A stretch of DNA of 64,000 nt. Origin: Bradyrhizobium algeriense (GTDB taxonomy: Bacteria; Pseudomonadota; Alphaproteobacteria; Rhizobiales; Xanthobacteraceae). Position 1 is the first letter of the stretch. Each line of letters opens with the position of its first letter. The DNA is taken from assembly GCF_003062295.1 (NCBI RefSeq), contig NZ_PYCN01000001.1, forward strand, positions 144,001 to 208,000. The letters are read 5' to 3'. Below the pieces are notes generated by a model. The model was not told where the DNA came from and did no database searches. It worked only from the letters and a program-made list of their open reading frames with translations. Shown piece by piece: positions 18,278 through 26,344 of this stretch. Made by a program: the position numbers and the translations under genes.

Positions 18278-18973
18278 TTAATTCAGCGGGGTAATTTTCA
18301 TGGTGTCCCCCTCCAGCCAGGCTTGCGCCGGGCGGTTGCGGAGCGAGATGTCGATTTCTTCTGCAGTCTGGTAGTAGCCGTCGATGGCGAGCAGCTCCGC
18401 CTCGATCTTCTGGCAGTAGATCCGCGCATTGGAATTGCCGTTGACGCCCGCCATCGCGCGGCCGCGCAGCGTCCCGTAGATGTGGATCGATCCGCCGGCG
18501 ACGATCTCCGCGCCTGACCCGACCGAGCCCAGCACGGTGACGTCGCCCTCGATGAAGACGATCGACTGGCCCGAACGCACCGGGCTATCGAGCAGCAGCG
18601 AGGTCGGCTTCGGCTTGGCCTCCGGCTTCTGCGCCGGCTCGCTTCGCGTGATCACGCAGGCGCGCCCGCCGGTCAGCAAGGGCGGCATGTTCGCCGCAAG
18701 CCGCTCTTCGTCCACGCCCTCGATGCCGAGGACGCGAATGCCGCGCTCGTTGAGGCTGTTCACGAGATGAGCGATGGCGGCGCCGGAGAGGTCGACGGAT
18801 GCGAGATCGAGCACGATCGGCTTGCCGACGAAATAGCCCGGCGAGCGCGCCAGCGTGGCGTCGATTTCGGCGAGCCATTCCACGATCGGCACGACGGGGC
18901 TGAATACGAACGCGACATAGGAACGGCCGCGCAGCCGGACCAATTGACGCGTGGGATCCGCTCGTACGTCCAT
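18278..18973 (-). CDS. minC: Septum site-determining protein MinC
   Basis: 231 residues. The N-terminal domain (1-100, with VRLRGRSYVAFVFSP and VLDLASVDLSGAAI) is the FtsZ-inhibiting part. The C-terminal beta-helix starts near SLLLDSPVRSGQSIVFIEGD and has the repeated turns of MinC (GSVGSGAEIVAGGSIHIYG, LRGRAMAGVNGNSNARIYC) that bind MinD. It is the first gene of minCDE. A CtrA-type box lies 51 bases upstream of the start. Confidence 0.96.
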   Translation of the reverse strand: MDVRADPTRQLVRLRGRSYVAFVFSPVVPIVEWLAEIDATLARSPGYFVGKPIVLDLASVDLSGAAIAHLVNSLNERGIRVLGIEGVDEERLAANMPPLLTGGRACVITRSEPAQKPEAKPKPTSLLLDSPVRSGQSIVFIEGDVTVLGSVGSGAEIVAGGSIHIYGTLRGRAMAGVNGNSNARIYCQKIEAELLAIDGYYQTAEEIDISLRNRPAQAWLEGDTMKITPLN

Positions 18974-19023
18974 GATGTTTCGACTCGCCTTTCTTAGTGA
19001 ATGGTTAACAATCGGCCAACTTG

Positions 19024-19039
19024 GTTAACGAGTAATTAA
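19024..19039 (-). promoter_or_regulatory. Candidate CtrA box upstream of minC
   Basis: On the minC strand the sequence reads TTAATTACTCGTTAAC, an exact TTAA-N7-TTAAC match to the CtrA consensus of Alphaproteobacteria. It ends 51 bases before the minC start. An extra half-site-like TGGTTAAC is present twice (19002-19009 and 19022-19029). CtrA control of min genes has been reported in Sinorhizobium, so the assignment is reasonable but untested here. Confidence 0.6.
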
Positions 19040-19350
19040 TGCGGCAACCCGCGCCGCGCGCAGAAAAGCGCGCAACAGGCGGCAAATTCGGCGCATTTGT
19101 GGCTGTTTCTTGCTGCCGGTCGCGGGGCGCGCACGTCAAACCCTATCCCTATAGGGATCTTGCGAGTTGTAGTTAACAAGACCTCAACTTACTTTCGTCA
19201 CGTTTCCGACCTAAATTAGTCCTCGCGCGGTTCCAACAAACTTATGTGTGCTGGCAGCTGTAAGGGTCTGGCAGTCCATTCCGTCGGGCAAGACGGACAT
19301 TTGCCGGCAGGGGACTTAAGGCAGTGGAAGCCGTGGGGAAGGTGTGGCCG

Positions 19351-19386
19351 CGAGACATGATCTCGCAGCGAGAAATGATCTCGCAG
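19351..19386. repeat. Two 18-bp tandem repeats, each an inverted repeat
   Basis: Units CGAGACATGATCTCGCAG (19351-19368) and CGAGAAATGATCTCGCAG (19369-19386) differ at one base. Each contains CGAGA...TCTCG, so each could be a protein-binding site or a small RNA hairpin. They lie about 220 bases upstream of the membrane-protein gene start. Confidence 0.8.
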
Positions 19387-19602
19387 AAAGGTGTCGTCGG
19401 ACGCAGGGACGACGCCCCACATTTTGATTCAAATCTTCCGACCAAACTTAGCGGCCCCTGGGGAGCGGACGTGGATTCCTCCGCGCGCCTGCTCCAGGAG
19501 CTGGAACTCCTGTCCAATACGTCCGCAGCCGTTTCGCCGCCAACCAATCCGCCGGGTCATCCGCCGAGTGCCAATCCGCCAAGTGTCATGAGGAGTAAGC
19601 GT

Positions 19603-20154
19603 ATGAGTAGTGTGAGTGAGCAGGAACATCTCAATCCCCGCGATCCGCTGTACTACGCGCCGCGCTCGCTCCGTGAGCGGTCGGCGACCCGCGCTGCAAG
19701 CCCCGAGACGCCGTTTTCTCCGGTGTCGTTCGACTCCCAGCTCGAGAGCGCGGTATCCGATGCGCTGCGCCATCCGCTCGATCCCGAGCTCATGCACGAA
19801 CCCGACCTGGAGTCGAAGAAGGCATTGTGGACCATCGCGGCACGCTTCGCTGGCGCCATCGGCGTCGCGGCGCTCGTGGCGCTGTTCTTCGTCGTCGCCG
19901 TGCCCGGCTCGCGGCAGAGCGATGGTGAGCCGTCAACGTCGACGTTCACCAACGTCACACAGTCGATCAAGAACGCGCTGTCTCAATCCGGTGAGGCTTC
20001 GCAAAAGCCTGCGATCAACGAATTCCAGGCCCTGCTCGGCTCCACCCCGCCGAGCGCTCCGGCGGCGTCCGAGCAGGACAGCCAATTGCTCAAGCAGTTC
20101 ATGCAGTGGCGCGAGAAGCCGGATCCGTCCGCGCCACAACGTACCAACCCATAA
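19603..20154 (+). CDS. Single-helix membrane protein of unknown function
   Basis: 183 residues from ATG 19603, which has GAGGAG nine bases upstream; GTG 19324 would add 93 residues that look non-coding. The N-terminal ~70 residues are hydrophilic and predicted cytoplasmic (NPRDPLYYAPRSLRER). One membrane helix follows at about 75-103 (LWTIAARFAGAIGVAALVAL), then an exported Ser/Thr/Pro-rich tail ending in a short helix (QLLKQFMQWREK). I do not recognise the family. It is 19 bases upstream of the binding-protein gene on the same strand, so the two are probably co-transcribed and may work together at the membrane. Confidence 0.75.
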   Translation: MSSVSEQEHLNPRDPLYYAPRSLRERSATRAASPETPFSPVSFDSQLESAVSDALRHPLDPELMHEPDLESKKALWTIAARFAGAIGVAALVALFFVVAVPGSRQSDGEPSTSTFTNVTQSIKNALSQSGEASQKPAINEFQALLGSTPPSAPAASEQDSQLLKQFMQWREKPDPSAPQRTNP

Positions 20155-20173
20155 TTCAGACGGAGGGCTGACC

Positions 20174-21784
20174 ATGCCCGAGAACCGACTTTCGGTAGTT
20201 CCCAAGGAGTCTGCCATGACCTCGCTCCGCGTCACCTTATTGGTCGGGGCCATGCTCTTCGGCATCGCGGGCAGCGCCCAGGGCGCCGGCGACATCACGA
20301 TCGTGCGCGACCTTGCCGGCCGCGTCGGCCCCGTGATCGGTTCGGCACAGGCTTGCCGCGACATTGCGCGTCCCCGCATCCAGACCATCATCGACAAGTT
20401 TTCACAGGTGATCCGGGAAGCCTCGTCGAACGAGGCGGAGCGTTCCGATCTCACCCAGACATTCGATCGCACCGTGGCCGAAGGACGCGCCGCCGTGTCC
20501 TCGGGCAGGATCGATTGCATCCGGGCCGACCGTCAGTTGGCCGATCTCGAACGCTCGATCTCCGGACCGAGCCTCTCCAGCGTCATCGGCCCGTCGCCGG
20601 CCGCCGCTGCGACCGCCGCCAACGCGGCGACCGCGCCGACAGCCAATGTCCCGACCGGCCCGCTGCCGCGCGGCATCGGCGAAAAGGAAATTCGCTTCGG
20701 CATCGCAGCCCCCTTCTCCGGCTCGGCCCGCGAGCTCGGCCGCCAGATGAAACTCGGAATCGAAACCGCCTTCAACCGGATCAACGATTCCGGCGGCGTG
20801 GACGGCCGGATGCTGAAATTGTTCGCCGCCGACGACGGCTACGAGCCCTCGCGCACTGGCGAGGCCATGAAGCAGCTCTATGAAAAGGACCAGGTGTTCG
20901 GCATCGTCGGCAATGTCGGCACCCCGACCTCGGCGGTGGCGATCCCCTATGCGCTCGAACGCCGGATGCTGTTCTTCGGGGCCTTCACCGGCGCCAGCAT
21001 CCTGCGCAACGATCCGCCGGATCGCTACGTCTTCAACTATCGCGCCAGCTATGTTCAGGAAACCGACGCGGTCGTTCGTTACCTCGTCAAGATACGCCGG
21101 CTGCAGCCCCGGCAGATCGCGGTCTTTGCGCAGCAGGACTCCTACGGCGATGCCGGATTTGCGGGCGTCGCAAAAGCGTTCCGCTCGATGGGCGTGAACG
21201 ACGGCGCCATCCTTCGCCTCAACTATGCGCGAAACACCGTCGACGTGGACGACGCGATCAACCAGTTGAAGCTCGCGAAGCCGCCGGTCAAGGCGGTGGT
21301 CATGGTCGCCACCTACCGGGCCGCGGCGCGGTTCATCGAGAAGACCCGCGACCTCTACCCTGGCATGATCTACTCGAACGTCTCGTTCGTCGGCTCCACC
21401 GCGCTTGCCGAAGAGCTGAAGCTCCTCGGGCCGCGTTACACGAACGGCGTGATCGTGACACAAGTGGTGCCGGCGGTGTCGGGCTATTCGTCGGCCGTGC
21501 TCGAATACAAGAACGCGCTCGCCAAATATTTCCCTGGCGAGGCACCCGACTACGTCTCGCTCGAGGGCTATGTCGCCGCCAACGTCCTGATCCAGGGCAT
21601 CAAGCGGGCCGGACCGCAGCTCGACACCGAGAGGCTGATCGACACGCTGGAGACGATGCGCAACCTCGACCTCGGCCTCGGGACCTCGCTCGGCTTCGGG
21701 CGCTCCGAGCACCAGGCCTCGAACAAGGTGTGGGGCACGGCGCTCGATGAGAGCGGACGCTATCAGCCGCTCGAGCTCGAATGA
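20174..21784 (+). CDS. N-terminally extended LIV-type periplasmic binding protein
   Basis: 536 residues from ATG 20174 (GGAGGG upstream); ATG 20216 (AAGGAG upstream) gives a more typical signal peptide, MTSLRVTLLVGAMLFGIAGS. Residues from about 170 form a Peripla_BP_6 receptor (EIRFGIAAPFSGSARELGRQ, then GVDGRMLKLFAADDGYEPSR), the type that feeds branched-chain amino acid and amide ABC importers. Between signal and receptor lies an extra helical domain of about 90 residues with two cysteines, plus an Ala/Thr/Pro linker. No permease or ATPase gene is adjacent, so this may be a sensory receptor rather than a transport component. Confidence 0.87.
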   Translation: MPENRLSVVPKESAMTSLRVTLLVGAMLFGIAGSAQGAGDITIVRDLAGRVGPVIGSAQACRDIARPRIQTIIDKFSQVIREASSNEAERSDLTQTFDRTVAEGRAAVSSGRIDCIRADRQLADLERSISGPSLSSVIGPSPAAAATAANAATAPTANVPTGPLPRGIGEKEIRFGIAAPFSGSARELGRQMKLGIETAFNRINDSGGVDGRMLKLFAADDGYEPSRTGEAMKQLYEKDQVFGIVGNVGTPTSAVAIPYALERRMLFFGAFTGASILRNDPPDRYVFNYRASYVQETDAVVRYLVKIRRLQPRQIAVFAQQDSYGDAGFAGVAKAFRSMGVNDGAILRLNYARNTVDVDDAINQLKLAKPPVKAVVMVATYRAAARFIEKTRDLYPGMIYSNVSFVGSTALAEELKLLGPRYTNGVIVTQVVPAVSGYSSAVLEYKNALAKYFPGEAPDYVSLEGYVAANVLIQGIKRAGPQLDTERLIDTLETMRNLDLGLGTSLGFGRSEHQASNKVWGTALDESGRYQPLELE

Positions 21785-21832
21785 TCAGGAAGCCGCGATC
21801 CCAGTGATCGCGGCCTCTTCATCTGCCTGCGC

Positions 21833-22606
21833 TCAGCGCTTCTCGATCACCAGGCTCTGGATGGCGCGGCCGAAATAGCCGCGCGCGTCGGCGAGCCGCG
21901 CCATCGCGAGCCCCGCGCCGTCGGGACCGATCCAGGATTCGGCATCGAGCAGGATCCAGTCGCCGGCCGGCTCACGCGAAAAATTCACGGTCAGGTCGGC
22001 GTTGAGAAAGGTCCATTCGCGAAAATCCAGCACGGCCGAGGTGCCGTTGCAGAAATCCGCCGCTGCCATCGCTCGCATCGCCTGCGAAACGGCTGCGCCT
22101 TCCACGATCGGCCGGTCGACGCGGTACCAGATCGCGCCGGGGCCGGGCGAGCCGAACCGGCCGCGGGCGGCACGCAGCGACATCCCGGTCACGAATGGGC
22201 TGGAGGAAAAATCCACCCGCTCGACCCGCGATTGATCCGGCCCCGGTAGCTCGACCGGCAGGATGGCAGCCTCGGGCGGCAATTCGTTCGCCTGCACCTT
22301 GATCTTCAGCACGGTCGCCCCGACCACGACGACGCCTTTGGCGAGCAGCCTGACGGCGCAGAGCTGGATCTTGCGCCCCTCGCGCAAGACTTCGCTCTCG
22401 ATGGTCAGCGGCCCCACCGGCACGGGGCGCATCAGGTCGACGGTCACGCGGGCGATCCGCATCGGGATGGCAGTCGGAATCCGCTCCGCTGCCCACACCA
22501 CCAGCGCCGCCGGCGGCGAGCCATGCTGCATGCTCGGGTCCCAGGGACCCGCAGCAAAGGGGCTGGTGACGACGTCGTTGCCGTCAACACGAAAGATGGC
22601 ATCCAT
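21833..22606 (-). CDS. Acyl-CoA thioesterase-like double hot-dog protein
   Basis: 257 residues from ATG 22606; upstream in-frame starts up to 22753 would overlap the SDR gene and add residues unlike the family. The N-terminal half has the TesB/4HBT_3-type features AGPWDPSMQHGSPPAALVVW and RVTVDLMRPVPVGPLTIESEV; the second half repeats the fold (WTFLNADLTVNFSREP). It probably hydrolyses or binds acyl-CoA. It follows the SDR gene on the same strand. Confidence 0.82.
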   Translation of the reverse strand: MDAIFRVDGNDVVTSPFAAGPWDPSMQHGSPPAALVVWAAERIPTAIPMRIARVTVDLMRPVPVGPLTIESEVLREGRKIQLCAVRLLAKGVVVVGATVLKIKVQANELPPEAAILPVELPGPDQSRVERVDFSSSPFVTGMSLRAARGRFGSPGPGAIWYRVDRPIVEGAAVSQAMRAMAAADFCNGTSAVLDFREWTFLNADLTVNFSREPAGDWILLDAESWIGPDGAGLAMARLADARGYFGRAIQSLVIEKR

Positions 22607-22730
22607 CGGGTGGGAGGTCCTGTCGATCAAAGGGAGCAGCTTCTTGCCTGCTTCGGCGGAACGAGTCGAGGCCGTGGCGGGCAGAGCGCCGTGCGCCATT
22701 CGCGGGATACGGAGAGCAGGACAGCAGGCT

Positions 22731-23468
22731 TCAAATGAACGCCATGCCGCCATTGAGGACGATGGTCTGCCCGGTCATGTAGCTGTTGCCGAGCACCATC
22801 GCGACCGCCTGCGCCACCTCGTCGGCCTGGCCCATGCGGCCGAGCGGAATGTTGCGGGCGAGATCGGTCCGGCCGCCCATCATGTCGGTTGCGATCAGCG
22901 ACGGCGCCACCGCGTTGACGGTGATGCCTTCCTTGACCAGCCGCGCGGCATAGCCTCTCGTCAGCCCTTCCATACCGGCCTTGGAGGCGTTGTAGTGCAC
23001 GCCGATGGCGCCGGCGCCGCGCGCCGCACCCGACGAGATATTGACGATGCGGCCCCATTTGCGCGCACGCATCGCGGGCAGCACCGCCTGCGTGCACAGG
23101 AACGCCGATTTCAGGTTCACCGCGATGGTGCGGTCGAAATCGTCCTCGGTGAGGTCATCGACGCCGCGCACGATCGCCATGCCGGCATTGTTGACGAGGA
23201 TGTCGATCGGGCCGAGCGCGGAAGCGACCTGCCCGACCATCGCCACCACGGCCGCCGCCTGCGAGACATCGGCCGCGACCGCGATCGCGCGGCCGCCGCC
23301 GGATTTGATTTTGGCCACGACGGCATCGGCATCATCGGCCCGCTCGCGGTAATTCACCGCAACCGCTGCGCCGGCCTCGGCCAGCACGCGTGCAATCGCC
23401 GCACCGATGCCGCGGGACGCCCCCGTCACCAGCGCGACACGCCCGCTCAAATCCTGTCCGGTCGCCAT
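22731..23468 (-). CDS. SDR-family oxidoreductase (FabG-like)
   Basis: 245 residues from ATG 23468 with GAGG six bases upstream; ATG 23501 is the alternative. Cofactor motif TGASRGIGAAIARVLAEAG, NNAG, and the catalytic Ser (NISSGAARG) with YNASK identify a classical SDR. The ending (GQTIVLNGGMAF) is typical of 3-oxoacyl reductases. It probably reduces or oxidises a 3-oxo/3-hydroxyacyl or related carbonyl using NAD(P). A TGATTGCAT motif, also present near the aldehyde dehydrogenase gene, lies about 28 bases upstream. Confidence 0.93.
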   Translation of the reverse strand: MATGQDLSGRVALVTGASRGIGAAIARVLAEAGAAVAVNYRERADDADAVVAKIKSGGGRAIAVAADVSQAAAVVAMVGQVASALGPIDILVNNAGMAIVRGVDDLTEDDFDRTIAVNLKSAFLCTQAVLPAMRARKWGRIVNISSGAARGAGAIGVHYNASKAGMEGLTRGYAARLVKEGITVNAVAPSLIATDMMGGRTDLARNIPLGRMGQADEVAQAVAMVLGNSYMTGQTIVLNGGMAFI

Positions 23469-23495
23469 CGAAACCTCATCTGACGTCAAAAGCGG

Positions 23496-23504
23496 ATGCA
23501 ATCA
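23496..23504 (-). promoter_or_regulatory. TGATTGCAT motif upstream of the SDR gene
   Basis: On the minus strand this reads TGATTGCAT, about 28 bases before the SDR start. The same nine bases occur twice in the same locus, at 24674-24682 and 24773-24781. It may be an operator of the adjacent regulator. Confidence 0.35.
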
Positions 23505-23565
23505 TATCACTGCGGAAGAGCGGGAGTCGAAACGCTGACGACGTGAACGGCGCCCCGGCAGAACA

Positions 23566-24654
23566 TCAGGTGGCGTTCGACCCCACGCTCTCCAGAAACT
23601 CCTTCACGGTACTGACCTTGCCGGTGTTGGTCGCGACATAACCGGGCAGGCTCGCAACCCCCTCCTGGAACTCGCGGCCCTTCATGATGTCGATGATGCG
23701 CCGCATCGGCTCGGTTTCGAGAAATGCCCGCTTGCAGACGAATAAATAGTCTTCCGTCAGCAACCGGATGAAATCGAGCCCGAACTGCCGGGCGGCGGCC
23801 TCGACGCCGAAACTCACATCCGCCATGCCGCTGGCGACATAGGCCGCGACGGCGGCGTGGGTGAACTCCATTTGCTGCGCACCGTTGATTTTGGCCTCGT
23901 CGACCTTGTGCAGCGCCAGCAACTGATCGAACAGCAGCCGCGTGCCGGAATCATGGTCGCGGTTGACGAAGCGCGCCTTGCGCTCGACGACATCCTTGAT
24001 CGAGGCGATCTTCAGCGGATTGCCACGCTTGACCATCAGGCCCATTTCCCGCGTCACGAAACTGATCACGCGGTCCTCGCGCGGATCGAGCCATTCCTTG
24101 CAGGCTCGAATGCCCTGCGCGCGCAATTCGCCGCGCGGCAGATGCACGCCGGAAAGATCGCACGCGCCCTGCGCCAGCGACACCAGCGAATTCTGATTGC
24201 TGACATAGCGCAGATCGACGCCGATGCCGGGTTCACGGTCCAGCAATTCGCGCAATTTCGACACCGCAAAACCGTGGCTGGCGTGTACGCGGATAACGGA
24301 CGGGCGCTGATGCAGGAACGGCTTGATCTCGGTGACGAGTTCCTGCGCAAGATTTTCGAGCTGCGGACCGAGCCGCGCCTGCATGCGCTCTCCGGCCCAG
24401 ACTAGTTTTTCGCCGAAGGCAGTGAGCGCCGTGCCCTTGCCGCGGTGGGTCTCGACCAGCGGCACGCCGAAGAAATCGGACCATTGCTCGACCAGATTCC
24501 AGACATGCCGATAGGAGAGCTGGGCGTGCTTCGCCGCGCTGGTGAGTTTCCCGGTCTTCCGGATTTCATTGAGAACGCCGAGCATCACCACCGCCGTCTC
24601 CGGGCTGCCTTCCTTGTGAAATCGCCAGACGGTTTCGATCTCGACGTGATGCAT
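23566..24654 (-). CDS. ModE/LysR-like HTH regulator with periplasmic-binding-protein-like domain
   Basis: 362 residues. The N-terminal ~90 residues are a ModE/LysR-type winged helix (LNEIRKTGKLTSAAKHAQLS, YRHVWNLVEQW, then ETHRGKGTALTAFGEKLV). The remainder resembles the PBP-like domain (PF12727 type) of cytoplasmic regulators: VSNQNSLVSLAQGACDLSG, NRDHDSGTRLLFDQLL, and a C-terminal SLPGYVATNTGKVSTV. Such proteins sense a small ligand directly, sometimes an oxyanion. It is divergent from the aldehyde dehydrogenase gene and upstream of the SDR gene, so these are its likely targets. Confidence 0.88.
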   Translation of the reverse strand: MHHVEIETVWRFHKEGSPETAVVMLGVLNEIRKTGKLTSAAKHAQLSYRHVWNLVEQWSDFFGVPLVETHRGKGTALTAFGEKLVWAGERMQARLGPQLENLAQELVTEIKPFLHQRPSVIRVHASHGFAVSKLRELLDREPGIGVDLRYVSNQNSLVSLAQGACDLSGVHLPRGELRAQGIRACKEWLDPREDRVISFVTREMGLMVKRGNPLKIASIKDVVERKARFVNRDHDSGTRLLFDQLLALHKVDEAKINGAQQMEFTHAAVAAYVASGMADVSFGVEAAARQFGLDFIRLLTEDYLFVCKRAFLETEPMRRIIDIMKGREFQEGVASLPGYVATNTGKVSTVKEFLESVGSNAT

Positions 24655-24672
24655 CGCCGCTCACTTATGAAA

Positions 24673-24684
24673 TTGATTGCATAT
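24673..24684 (+). promoter_or_regulatory. First copy of TTGATTGCATAT
   Basis: This perfect 12-base match to 24772-24783 lies just upstream of the regulator gene start, on the side facing the aldehyde dehydrogenase gene. The second copy overlaps the first codons of that gene. The pair may be operators of the divergent regulator. Confidence 0.4.
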
Positions 24685-24708
24685 CTTTATGAGACATAGG
24701 CACACCAT

Positions 24709-24770
24709 ATCATATTTACAAAAGGCTATCTCCTCCTAATTTCAAGCACAACAAACGGAGGAAATATGAT
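24709..24770 (+). promoter_or_regulatory. Leader hairpin covering the RBS and start of the aldehyde dehydrogenase gene
   Basis: ATCATATTT (24709-24717) is the exact reverse complement of AAATATGAT (24762-24770), which contains the start codon. Inside it, TCCTCC (24731-24736) is complementary to the Shine-Dalgarno GGAGGA (24757-24762). A transcript starting upstream of 24709 could therefore hide both signals in one hairpin with a 13-base bulge. This is a prediction from complementarity only. Confidence 0.4.
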
Positions 24771-26255
24771 GTTGATTGCATATGATTACGGCCGCGAATC
24801 CATCCCCGCCGTCGCATCCGCCAAGCCGCGGCTACTGCTGATCGACGGCCGGCACGTCCCGTCCGCCTCCGGCCGCACGTTCAAGACCCTCAATCCGGCC
24901 AACGAACAGGTCATCGCGACGGTGGCTGAAGGCAACGAGGCCGACGTTGATCGCGCAGTGGCGGCGGCGCGGCGCGCCTTCGAGGGTCCCTGGCGCAGCA
25001 TGCGCGCCTCCGAACGCGGCCAGATTTTGCTCCGTCTGGCCGAGCTTATGAAGCAGCACGCCGACGAGATCGCAGCCCTTGAAAGCCTCGATGCCGGCAA
25101 GCCGATCGCGGGCGTGCTGCGGCAGGATCTTCCCGCCGCCATCGATACACTGACTTACTATGCCGGCTGGGCCGACAAGATCAGCGGCGAGGTGGTCTCG
25201 ACGCGGGAAGAAGCGCTGACCTACACCATGCGCGAGCCGGTCGGCGTGGTCGCCGCCATCGTGCCGTGGAATTTCCCGCTGATGATCGGGATGTGGAAAC
25301 TGGCGCCGGCGCTGGCCTGCGGCTGCACCATCGTGATGAAGCCTGCCGAGCTGACATCGCTTTCCGCATTGCGCATCGGTGAGCTGGCACTCGAAGCAGG
25401 GTTGCCGCCCGGCGTTCTGAACATCGTTACCGGCCCCGGACGGGTGGTCGGCGACGCGCTGGTCAATCATCCTGATGTCGACAAGGTGACGTTTACGGGA
25501 TCGCCGGGCGTCGGCCGCGGTATCCTGCGCGGCGCCGCCGGCAATTTCAAACGCGTGTCGCTCGAACTCGGCGGCAAGTCCGCCAATGTCATCTTCGACG
25601 ACGCCGATATCGAGGCGGCCAGCAAGGCGGCGGCGTCGGGAATCTTCTTCAATGCCGGGCAGGTGTGCTCGGCCGGCTCACGCGTGCTGGCCCATGAGAA
25701 GGTCTATGACGAGGTGGTCGAGCGGCTGACGCAGCGTGCCAGGGCCATCCGCATCGGCGATCCCGCCGATCGCGCACGGCGATGGGGCCGGTGATCTCCG
25801 AGAAGCAGATGAAGAGCATCCTCGACTACGTGGATATCGGCCGGAACGAAGGCGCCTTTCTGACGACGGGTGGGGAGCGTGTCGGCGACCGCGGCTACTT
25901 CATCAGCCCGGCGGTGTTCGCCAACGTCCAACACGAGATGCGCATCTCGCAGGAAGAAATCTTCGGGCCCGTGGTCAGCGTCATCAAGTTCAAGGATGAA
26001 GCCGAAGCGCTCCGCATCGCCAACGGCACGGCCTACAGCCTCGCAGCCGGCGTCTGGAGCCGCGACATCGGACGGGTGCAGCGCTTCGCCAGGCAGGCGA
26101 AGGCCGGAACGGTCTGGATCAACACCTATGGCTACACCGACGTGCGGCTGCCATGGGGCGGCGTGCGCGATTCAGGATTCGGTCGCGAACACGGCACGGC
26201 CGCGCTGGAGAATTTTACCGAGCCGAAGGCCGTCTGGATGAATCTGAACGTGTGA
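24766..26255 (+). pseudogene. NAD(P)-dependent aldehyde dehydrogenase broken by a one-base frameshift
   Basis: The start ATG 24766 has ACGGAGGAAAT upstream. The first frame runs 342 residues to a stop at 25794; the second, from 25782 to 26255, supplies the rest. Joined, they give a normal ~495-residue aldehyde dehydrogenase. The catalytic Glu lies in LELGGKSANVIFDD and the Cys in FFNAGQVCSAGSR, both in the first part; the C-terminal part has EEIFGPVVSV and the oligomerisation region. The first frame goes wrong after GDPADRA; one extra base after 25775 (CGCGC/A) restores ADRATAMGPVIS. It is either a recent mutation in a GC-repeat context or a sequencing error; the two halves are otherwise intact. 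It is divergent from the PBP-like regulator. Confidence 0.9.
24772..24783 (+). promoter_or_regulatory. Second copy of TTGATTGCATAT inside the first codons of the aldehyde dehydrogenase
   Basis: Identical to 24673-24684, 99 bases downstream of it. Because it is within coding sequence (codons 3-6), conservation by coding alone would not explain the match to the non-coding copy. Confidence 0.35.
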
Positions 26256-26308
26256 GCGCCGCGCGCGACTGCCGACGGACCGCGAAGGCAAAAGGCCTCA
26301 CCTTGGCC

Positions 26309-26333
26309 GCCCTCTCCTCGTAAGGGAGAGGGC
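26309..26333. terminator. Strong hairpin between convergent genes
   Basis: GCCCTCTCC (26309-26317) pairs perfectly with GGAGAGGGC (26325-26333) over a 7-base loop. It sits between the convergent aldehyde dehydrogenase and nitronate monooxygenase genes. There is no T-run, so it is either a bidirectional hairpin terminator or a short member of the CCCTCTCC repeat family seen near 37.9 and 49.9 kb. Confidence 0.5.
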
Positions 26334-26344
26334 GCTGGCCGCCG

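Larger units (their letters stand above)
18974..19602. other. Intergenic region between minC and the divergent membrane-protein gene
   Basis: 629 bases. It holds the CtrA-type box, a TATCCCTATAGGGAT palindrome-like stretch near 19144-19158, two 18-bp tandem repeats at 19351-19386, and a hairpin CAGGAG/CTCCTG at 19495-19512. The frame of the downstream gene is open back to a GTG at 19324, but the sequence there is low in protein character and contains the repeats, so I treat it as leader. Confidence 0.5.

Noticed and set aside
19324..19602. N-terminal extension of the membrane protein from GTG 19324
   Set aside because: The stretch is repeat-rich, low in protein character, and the internal ATG 19603 has a strong ribosome binding site.
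24673..24684. FixK/FNR box at TTGATTGCATAT
   Set aside because: The right half-site ATCAA is missing at the required spacing; the repeat is better explained as a locus-specific motif.
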